Shown here piece by piece: positions 1-5,661 of a DNA stretch of 64,000 nucleotides. Source of the DNA: an uncultured Armatimonadota bacterium (GTDB taxonomy: Bacteria > Armatimonadota > Fimbriimonadia > Fimbriimonadales > Fimbriimonadaceae); contig CAILEM010000048.1 in NCBI GenBank assembly GCA_903833215.1, forward strand, positions 1 through 64,000, written 5' to 3'. Made by a program: the position numbers and the translations under genes. The notes beneath the pieces were generated by a model that was given only the letters and a program-made list of their open reading frames with translations, made no database searches and had not been told where the DNA came from. Each line of letters starts with the position of its first letter. Positions within the stretch are counted from its first letter, which is position 1.

Positions 1-1
1 C

Positions 2-139
2 ACCGAACTCGTGAATACGATCAACGACTACTTGAAACTCCACAACAGAGATGCCAAGCCGTTCAAGTGGACAGCTTCTGCAGAATCAATAATCGACAAG
101 GTAAATAGATGCCGAACGATTAATGACTCAGAACACTAG
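2..139 (+). pseudogene. IS630-type transposase, C-terminal end (cut by window edge)
   Basis: Reading from base 2 gives 45 codons ending at TAG 137-139. The sequence NDYLKLHNRDAKPFKWTASA followed by an AESIIDKV-like stretch is the usual C-terminal tail of IS630-superfamily DDE transposases, which have the form yl..hN.dpkPFvWtasad.Il.kv. The catalytic residues would lie left of the window. The last codons run straight into the RHS repeat that starts near 136, so the IS end itself (terminal inverted repeat, TA target) is not visible and has probably been lost. Whether the upstream part is intact cannot be seen. Confidence 0.7.
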
Positions 140-401
140 CTCTCACATAGAACCAATTCGCTGCCAAGTGGAAGTAATAGCCAAGAGTCCCAATGAATGT
201 GAAGGGAGTGGTGCTAGGGCCAGTGTGGCTTCGCAATTCGCCGTACGGCCAGTAAGTGAAGGTGTCTGTAACGGTCCCAGTCGAATCCAGCAGTAGAGCC
301 GTGGAGCCAAGGGTGTCGGGTGCATAATATCGCTCGACTCCAGCGCGATTTTCTTTAACGATGCGACCATTGAAGTTCGTGTAAACAACGCTCATTGCCA
401 T
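120..401 (-). pseudogene. Truncated RHS repeat-associated core fragment (copy 1)
   Basis: From the ATG at 401 the frame reads MAMSVVYTNFNGRIV, then RYYAPDTLGSTALLLD, and ends in FYVRASVLSH. It is nearly identical to the N-terminal 90 residues of the copy at 1136-1951. Copy 2 continues ARFYQQTLGR into the RHS core signature, whereas this one leaves the homology at the IS junction and stops. It therefore lacks the core terminus (DPSG) and any toxin domain and cannot be a working effector. A separate frame just upstream (404-535) encodes an SGDGLRR...WDGTDYLGEV RHS-type segment that ends in TAG, showing the same frame break as in copy 2. Confidence 0.75.
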
Positions 402-680
402 AGCTACTGCACCTCCCCGAGGTAGTCGGTTCCGTCCCAAATCTGAGTGAATACATGCTTGCCAGGGTCTTGGTATGTCCGACGAAGGCCATCGCCGGAA
501 TAAGTGGTTACGACGCCGTTACGTAAACACTGCATTGTTGGCTCCAGCAGCAAGTGCCCCGCACCCATATCATACGATGGGTCTGTGAAGAATCAAAGTC
601 TTTTTCATTTTTTGACATGTAGTACATGCTGAGCTTGTCGCTGTCGCGCAAACTCAGTGTTTTTTGTTCGTGTTCGCAGC
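136..680 (-). repeat. Direct repeat copy 1 (RHS tip and upstream region)
   Basis: This stretch matches 1686-2230 at a constant offset of about 1550 bases, with many substitutions and a few small indels. Both copies run in the same orientation and include the RHS tip plus about 150 bases of AT-rich upstream sequence. Homology starts abruptly at the shared CTAGCTCTCAC (136 and 1686) and fades near 680/2230. The left edge coincides with the join to the IS630 remnant, so copy 1 is a truncated duplicate. Confidence 0.85.
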
Positions 681-708
681 TTCCGGATCCTAGATGCATG
701 TGACGAAC

Positions 709-1182
709 TTAATGAAACAGACCCAAAATTATGTCAATCATTTGAACCTTGGATCGAATGATCGTGCACTGGGTCTCGGCCGGCTCCGGTGAATCCAAAC
801 TGTTTGGGTAAAAGGCTATGAATTGGGCGTCATCACGAACCCTTGTCCAAGTTGCGTCCCCCGCCGCGTCGGCGTCGATGAGTTGCCATCCACCGCAACG
901 AGACAATTCCTGTTCAAGCAGGTGCTTGATCTTGGGAGCATTATCTTTGATGAAAAATACTTCCCAGTCAACTCCTTCCTGAACGGAACTGTCAGTAGGT
1001 TGTTGACGGATGATGAAATTGGCACCCCTAAGAGCACTTAGGACCTCATCAGATCGGTGCAAACGCCTAGCACATAGCGTCATTCCGACGACTAGCGTCG
1101 CGAGTACTGCCGGGGCCCAAACGGAGCGGGTCGGGCTAGCAGCTCGCGATGGTTGAGATGCAGTCGAATGGCGGACTCCCAT
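709..1182 (-). CDS. Small membrane-anchored protein, candidate immunity protein of the RHS toxin
   Basis: The predicted protein is about 157 residues, with one hydrophobic segment near the N-terminus (VWAPAVLATLVVGMTL) and a soluble remainder (EVFFIKDNAPKIKHLLEQEL, then GGWQLIDADA and DDAQFIAFYPNSLD). I place the start at ATG 1182, preceded by AAAGGGGG at good Shine-Dalgarno spacing; an in-frame ATG at 1212 lies ten codons upstream without such a site. The start lies inside the last codons of the toxin gene (overlap 1136-1182), typical of a translationally coupled toxin-immunity pair. I recognise no family. The immunity role is inferred from position, size and membrane anchor only; another small RHS-associated protein is possible. 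Confidence 0.55.
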   Translation of the reverse strand: MGVRHSTASQPSRAASPTRSVWAPAVLATLVVGMTLCARRLHRSDEVLSALRGANFIIRQQPTDSSVQEGVDWEVFFIKDNAPKIKHLLEQELSRCGGWQLIDADAAGDATWTRVRDDAQFIAFYPNSLDSPEPAETQCTIIRSKVQMIDIILGLFH

Positions 1183-1951
1183 GTGTGTAACCCCCTTTAT
1201 GCATGAACTCATGAAGCATTAAGCAATGAAGTGGGCCGCTCCCAGGCCCAAAGGCGCTAGGACAGAGATGCATCGGGGGCCTTAAGCCTGGCAATTGCAA
1301 CCCATTTCTATTCTTACAACTCCACCCTGTGTCGCACTGTACGTTGATAGGCTCAGATTTAGAGGATTTATTGCACAGATAGCTTAAGAAATCACCCATT
1401 GAACCGCCGCTCCATGTACCAGACCTTGTACCCCCAATTTTGCAGCTAGATGCCGCCAAACAATCGGATAGGGCGGATGGGGTGCTATCGACCTTTCCAC
1501 AAATGAAATTCATCGCAGCAATAACTTGCTGCTGTTGTCCGGGATCGCAGTCTTGAAAGTGGATGTACCAAAGACCGCTGGGATCGACGTTAACGCCAGG
1601 GCTATTGGCACCATACAAATACGGAGGCTGAAACGGCCAAACGGGATCGACAGTAAGCCACCTGCCCAACGTCTGTTGGTAGAACCTAGCTCTCACGTAG
1701 AACCAATTTGCTGCGAGGCTGAAGTAATAGCCAAGAGTCCCGATGAACGTGAAGGGAGTTGTGCTGGTTCCGGTGTGGCTTCGAACCTCGCCGAACGGCC
1801 AGTAAGTGAAGGTGTCCGTGACGGTCCCAGTTGAATCGAGAAGTAGGGCGGTAGACCCAAGGGTGTCGGGCGCATAATATCGCTCGACTCCAGCGCGATT
1901 TTCTTTAACGATGCGTCCATTAAAGTTCGTATACACAACACTCATTGCCAT
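1136..1951 (-). CDS. RHS tip with C-terminal metallopeptidase-like toxin domain
   Basis: The protein has 271 residues. Residues 1-125 form the end of an RHS/YD-repeat shell: RYYAPDTLGSTALLLD, YVRARFYQQTLGRWLTVDPV, then NSPGVNVDPSGLW, which is the RHS core ending after which polymorphic toxins place a variable C-terminal domain. Residues 126-271 are that variable domain: cysteine-rich, with HEFMHKGGYTH near residues 247-257, an exact HExxHxxGxxH zinc-binding pattern as in metzincin peptidases. No Met-turn is visible because only 14 residues follow. The long RHS shell is absent: upstream coding (1942-2085) is in another frame. The protein is thus an orphan tip, perhaps a donor cassette for a full-length RHS gene elsewhere, or a relic. 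Confidence 0.65.
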   Translation of the reverse strand: MAMSVVYTNFNGRIVKENRAGVERYYAPDTLGSTALLLDSTGTVTDTFTYWPFGEVRSHTGTSTTPFTFIGTLGYYFSLAANWFYVRARFYQQTLGRWLTVDPVWPFQPPYLYGANSPGVNVDPSGLWYIHFQDCDPGQQQQVIAAMNFICGKVDSTPSALSDCLAASSCKIGGTRSGTWSGGSMGDFLSYLCNKSSKSEPINVQCDTGWSCKNRNGLQLPGLRPPMHLCPSAFGPGSGPLHCLMLHEFMHKGGYTHGSPPFDCISTIASC

Positions 1952-2230
1952 AGCTGCTGCACCTCTCGCTGATAATCCGTGCCGGCCCAGATCTGAGTGA
2001 ATACGTTCTTGCTGGAGTCCTGGTATGTCCGGCGAAGGCCGTCGCCAGAATAAGTTGCTACGACACCGTTACGTAAAATCTGCATTTTTGGCTCCGAGCA
2101 AGTGGACTCACAACCATATCATACGATGGACTGTGAAGAATCAAAATCTTTTTTCATTGTTTTGACATGTAATACGTGCTGAGCTTTTCGCATTCGCGAA
2201 AACTCGAGTGTGTTTGTGCGCCTTCGTAGC
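1686..2230 (-). repeat. Direct repeat copy 2 (RHS tip and upstream region)
   Basis: This is the partner of 136-680. The outer ~150 bases (about 2085-2230) have no convincing coding content of their own yet are conserved between the copies, including the shared motif CATATCATACGATGG and T-rich tracts. They may have carried the promoter of the tip gene or be part of a mobile cassette. Beyond 2230 up to the operator at 2386 I see no gene. Confidence 0.85.
1942..2085 (-). pseudogene. Upstream RHS segment in a different frame
   Basis: The frame from ATG 2085 reads MQILRNGVVATYSGDGLRRT, then QIWAGTDYQREVQQLWQ, and ends in TGA (1942-1944). The GDGLRR...DYxxEV pattern is what precedes the tip in intact RHS proteins, so this is the missing upstream part, out of frame with the tip by one base. 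The TGA overlaps an in-frame ATG of the tip as ATGA, which would allow reinitiation. The homologous segment of copy 1 lies at 404-535 and ends in TAG. Too little remains for a functional shell. Confidence 0.55.
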
Positions 2231-2385
2231 GCCTTGTCCTTCATTCCGTCCCTCGCTGAACTGCTTACTGTTCAATTCTGCGGGCGTGTTCCCGTCGGTA
2301 GTTAGTTCAGACGCTGTCTGATACAGTCTGGCCTGCCGCTATTGTCAACCTGGGAGCATCGGTGCCGGTTGAGTTGAGGTTCATT

Positions 2386-2410
2386 CCTTATTCCAGAATC
2401 TGGAATAAGG
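2386..2410. promoter_or_regulatory. Perfect 12-1-12 palindrome, probable autoregulatory operator
   Basis: CCTTATTCCAGA is followed by one A and then its exact reverse complement TCTGGAATAAGG, ending 12 bases before the ATG of the winged-helix gene at 2423. The symmetry and placement fit a dimeric repressor blocking its own promoter. No other copy was noticed in the window. Confidence 0.75.
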
Positions 2411-2422
2411 TACAGTGGCCTC

Positions 2423-2968
2423 ATGCTTGATTCGATAGACGTGTACGTTTTGCTCAAGCTTGTCGCCATTGACGAAACTTGCAGCTGGGTACAAAGCGGG
2501 TTGGCTCATGAAATTGGCGTTAGTTCCTCCATTGTTAATCGGTCTCTAAAGGAGGCAGAGCGACTCAAGCTTTACAGCCCGTCTTCCAAGCGAGTCAACA
2601 CTCCAGCGCTGGAAGGGGCTCTCGTTCATGGCGCACGATACTTCCTCGCGCCGAAGAGAGGCGGCGAGGTGCGAGGTATACCGACTGCCTGGGCAGCACC
2701 GCCTTTGGTTGACGAGATCGTCTCACTAGATGCACTACCGCCGGTATGGCCAGATCCGATGGGAGAAACTCGGGGATTATTCATCGAACCACTACATCCA
2801 AGCGCACCTCAGGCTGCGCTGCGTGACCGAAAATACTATGAGTTACTGGCGATAGTCGATGCTCTGCGCATTGGTGGGCCGAGAGAGCGGGTCCTGGCCG
2901 CAACACAACTTCACCGGCGATTTGGGCTAAAAGGAGCGGGCGAGTATGAGAGCTGTTCCACCCATTGA
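2423..2968 (+). CDS. Winged-helix DNA-binding protein (antitoxin/regulator of a nucleotidyltransferase pair)
   Basis: This 181-residue protein has a MarR-like helix-turn-helix in its first 60 residues (LLKLVAIDETCSWVQSGLAH, then EIGVSSSIVNRSLKEAERL). Proteins of this layout, with an ALR.GGPRER...A...L..R tail, are commonly encoded just before a nucleotidyltransferase-fold protein. Here the next gene starts at 2946, inside this one, in such a pairing. The perfect palindrome at 2386-2410 directly upstream suggests autorepression. The frame is intact. I infer the antitoxin or regulator role from layout; the partner is broken, so this may be a surviving solitary regulator. Confidence 0.6.
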   Translation: MLDSIDVYVLLKLVAIDETCSWVQSGLAHEIGVSSSIVNRSLKEAERLKLYSPSSKRVNTPALEGALVHGARYFLAPKRGGEVRGIPTAWAAPPLVDEIVSLDALPPVWPDPMGETRGLFIEPLHPSAPQAALRDRKYYELLAIVDALRIGGPRERVLAATQLHRRFGLKGAGEYESCSTH

Positions 2969-3324
2969 GTTACTGAACTATGCCGCCGAAAAGCTCGGCG
3001 ATCTCTGTCCCGAAGTGGTATTCCTCGGCGGTGCTGTCGTCAGCCTGCTCACCACGGAAAAGGGAGGACTTCCGCCCAGATTCACCAATGATGTTGACGT
3101 GGCCATTGAAATAAGTGGATTTCGGCGACATGATCCGGGTAATCGATGGTCGACGGACGATCTCCAGTGAGGTCATAGAAGCCCACCCAAGCCTGACCAA
3201 GTACATACAAGAGGAGTTCACCGCTCTTCTGAATGAACCTTACATTGATCATGCTGTCACTGAGCACGTTGATTCGGGGCGCGAAAGGTTGGTGTTTGAC
3301 CGCATTCGTGCTTTCACACCCTAA
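2946..3324 (+). pseudogene. Nucleotidyltransferase-fold gene with internal deletion
   Basis: The first part (2946 to about 3110) reads LLNYAAEKLGDLCPEVVFLG, then GAVVSLL and FTNDVDVAIE, the GG...D-x-D catalytic core of a nucleotidyltransferase. After ISG the frame becomes meaningless and stops at 3170. Another frame, from about 3113 to 3324, reads DFGDMIRVIDGRRTISSEV, then YIQEEFTALL and VFDRIRAF, which resembles the C-terminus of the same family. The middle, by my recollection of intact homologs roughly 150 residues, is missing and the ends are out of frame. The gene overlaps the regulator by 23 bases. It is almost certainly inactive. Confidence 0.7.
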
Positions 3325-3395
3325 TTCCAACAGCGTGGTTTTCCTTTCAAGAATCGTTGAGCTTTGATCCTTACGCTTTGCCTGTGGATTTGGAG

Positions 3396-4823
3396 CTATC
3401 CCAGCTTCGGCGGATACAACACCATTGCAGCCGCACCGTAGAGGCCAGCGTCGAGGCCGAAGGGGGTGGCGGTTAGGCCGGGGGAGCGGAGGTAGGGGGC
3501 GATCCAGTCGCTGAGGGCGACGGCACCGCAGGCTACGATTTGGTCGGGGAAGTACATTTCTTGGAGCACGATTCCGGCTTGGAAGAAGGCGCTGAGACCC
3601 TTTTGGATTTGCTCGGGAGTCGGATTGGGGCTGAGGCTGGCACCGCCGAGAAGCTCTTCGAAGGTTGCTCCACCAGGGGCGGGGAGGTCGTTGAGGCGAG
3701 GATATTCGCCGCGGGGGCCCATCAGGATTTTGCCTTCAGCGACGAATCCGCAGCCAACGCCGGTACCAAGGGCCAACGTTGCAACGCGCTTTCCTGCGAA
3801 TTGGGGAAGGCACGAGTGTCCCCAGGCGGTAGCCAATCCGTCGTTGAGGGCGGCTGTGGGTACTCCCAGAGTTTCCTCGGAAAACACCGAGCCCACGTGG
3901 TCGGGAATGATCGCTTTGGCCTCCCACAGTTCTCCCGTGCGTGGATCGACGGTACCGCCTGTGCTCACCCCGACGGCGGTGACGCCTTTGGCTTTGATCT
4001 GGGCTCGGATCCAGTCGATGCGGGCTTGGCGCTCTTCGAGCAGCGGCATCCGTTCGATTTCGAGCAGCTTCCAGCCGGGAGAGAAGGTTGCGAACCGCAT
4101 CCAGGTTCCGCCGATGTCGACCGCGCCGACATTGCCGGTTCGGCGCTTCGCTGGTATGAATCGGCGCGTGGTTTTGATCGGATCGTTGAGTGCGCCGCCA
4201 ATGATCACACCGCTTGCGCCGATGCGCAAAGCCGCCTCCACTTCCCAAGGCTCGGCAAAGCGTCCTTCGGCAAATACGGGGACCTTGACGCTTTGGACGA
4301 CCTGTCGAAGAAGTTCAAGATCGGGGCCGATGGTGCTTTTTCGTTCGTCGGTATATCCCGCGAGCGTCGTGCTGACAAGGTCGACACCCGCAGCAATTGC
4401 AGAAGATGCGTTCTCAAGTGAATCGATATCGGCCAAGACGAGGCAGCCACGCTGGTGGGCATGAGAAACGAGATCCGCAAGCATCGCACCGCCAGGGCGG
4501 GGTCTACCGGTTGCGTCGAGTGCGACAATTTCACACCCGGCGTCGATGACCTCGTCAATTTCTCGTAAGGTTGGTGTGATGTAGACCTTCGAGTCGTCGT
4601 AGGTGCGCTTGATCAGGCCGATGATGGGTTGTGTCGTTGCCGGACGAATCGCCTCGATGTTCGGTACACCCTGTAAGCGCAAGATGCGGACCCCTTCTTG
4701 GAGGCTGGCTTCGGCCAACTTGCGCAATACGGCTGGGTCGTCGACAGGCGAACCTTCGGAAGCTTGTACTGAAGCGACGAGGGGACACGACTTTAGGAGT
4801 TCAACGAGATCCGAAACGAGCAC
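3396..4823 (-). CDS. nanEK: Fused N-acetylmannosamine-6-phosphate epimerase and ROK-family ManNAc kinase
   Basis: This is a 475-residue two-domain protein. Residues 1-225 are a NanE TIM barrel (VASVQASEGSP, IIGLIKRTYDDSKVYITPT, VLADIDSLENA, VFAEGRFAEPWEVEAAL, GASGVIIGGALNDP). Residues 230-475 are a ROK sugar kinase (VGAVDIGGTWMRFA phosphate loop, ALNDGLATAWGH, TLALGTGVGCGFV). Together they would phosphorylate ManNAc and epimerise ManNAc-6-P to GlcNAc-6-P in sialic acid or amino-sugar catabolism in the cytoplasm. The zinc motif CxCGxxGC common in ROK kinases is absent from the kinase half. The start codon is GTG at 4823. No nanA or transporter lies nearby; the neighbours downstream are a membrane protein and a glycosidase. 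Confidence 0.88.
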   Translation of the reverse strand: MLVSDLVELLKSCPLVASVQASEGSPVDDPAVLRKLAEASLQEGVRILRLQGVPNIEAIRPATTQPIIGLIKRTYDDSKVYITPTLREIDEVIDAGCEIVALDATGRPRPGGAMLADLVSHAHQRGCLVLADIDSLENASSAIAAGVDLVSTTLAGYTDERKSTIGPDLELLRQVVQSVKVPVFAEGRFAEPWEVEAALRIGASGVIIGGALNDPIKTTRRFIPAKRRTGNVGAVDIGGTWMRFATFSPGWKLLEIERMPLLEERQARIDWIRAQIKAKGVTAVGVSTGGTVDPRTGELWEAKAIIPDHVGSVFSEETLGVPTAALNDGLATAWGHSCLPQFAGKRVATLALGTGVGCGFVAEGKILMGPRGEYPRLNDLPAPGGATFEELLGGASLSPNPTPEQIQKGLSAFFQAGIVLQEMYFPDQIVACGAVALSDWIAPYLRSPGLTATPFGLDAGLYGAAAMVLYPPKLG

Positions 4824-4856
4824 GATCCATTTTAGACTGTGGGGGAGCTGTCACTC

Positions 4857-5642
4857 TTACTCTCCGAACAGCTTCCGAAGGCGCTCTTGCTCGGCTCGTT
4901 CGGTTTCTCGGCGTTTGACTTCGTCGAAGTAACTCTGATCGTAGCGAACCTGGCCACGCGTGGTGGCCTCTTTCTCGTTGACCTTGATGCGCCGGCTAGA
5001 TCCATAAGTTGCGTTCCCTGGGCCGTACTGCCAGAACGGAAACTTGTCTGCCGCGTAGAGGGCAAAGATGATGAGGTGAAGGCAAGCGAGCACGCCCATT
5101 TGAGGTGCGCTGGCACCGTAGAGGAATAGGTTGATCAAGGCAGTCGCCCAGCCCAACCAATATCCGGTGAGGGGCAAGAATCCAAATAGATTCACGACAC
5201 TGGTTCGATTTCGAACGCACCAGACAACCGTGACCGCAGATTCTGGGAGATATGGGCTCCCGATAAGCGCGTTCAGGTGAAGGAGATTTGCTCCGACGAG
5301 CATGAAAACCCCTGCCAATAGGGTGGAACCAAACCAAACGAGCATGAACCGAGGTGTTCCGATTTCACGCTCAATGGTTGTCCCGACTTGGAACAGCCAG
5401 ATCAGCAGGAAAACAAAACAGGAAAGGGAAAGCCCGCCTCCAAATGGCCAGTTCGCCCACGGGTACGTCAGAAACGTCCAAACGCGCGATGGTGCGGCGG
5501 TACTCAGCATCAACTGGTCCATTCCCTGCATGCGCGTTAGCCAAAAGACGATGCTGCTGGCAATGAGCGATATGATGAGGAGCACCGTAAACGGTGCGCT
5601 TTTCTTTCGGGTCCAACTCAGGATGTCTTCGACTCGTCCCAT
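4857..5642 (-). CDS. Rhomboid-like polytopic membrane protein, probably not a protease
   Basis: This 261-residue protein has about six hydrophobic segments (FTVLLIISLIASSIVFWL, FVFLLIWLFQVGTTIE, FMLVWFGSTLLAGVFMLVG, VVWCV, LGWATALINLFLYG, LHLIIFALYAADKF) and a charged C-terminal tail rich in E, R and K. The topology and the WTFLTYPW...G...E...G segments recall the rhomboid fold. The catalytic GxSG is not present: the corresponding loop reads SPYLPESAVTVVW. The catalytic His is also uncertain. It is therefore best called rhomboid-like, perhaps a pseudoprotease. ATG at 5642; it lies between nanEK and a glycosidase gene on the same strand. Confidence 0.6.
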   Translation of the reverse strand: MGRVEDILSWTRKKSAPFTVLLIISLIASSIVFWLTRMQGMDQLMLSTAAPSRVWTFLTYPWANWPFGGGLSLSCFVFLLIWLFQVGTTIEREIGTPRFMLVWFGSTLLAGVFMLVGANLLHLNALIGSPYLPESAVTVVWCVRNRTSVVNLFGFLPLTGYWLGWATALINLFLYGASAPQMGVLACLHLIIFALYAADKFPFWQYGPGNATYGSSRRIKVNEKEATTRGQVRYDQSYFDEVKRRETERAEQERLRKLFGE

Positions 5643-5661
5643 AGGTGTCTTGTGATTATGG

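Noticed and set aside
508-699. Small open frame upstream of RHS copy 1
   Set aside because: It is not conserved as a frame in the homologous stretch of copy 2, so the repeat there is unlikely to be coding in that frame.
3540-4464. Two long open frames antisense to nanEK
   Set aside because: They overlap the well-conserved epimerase-kinase on the opposite strand and show no recognisable domain.
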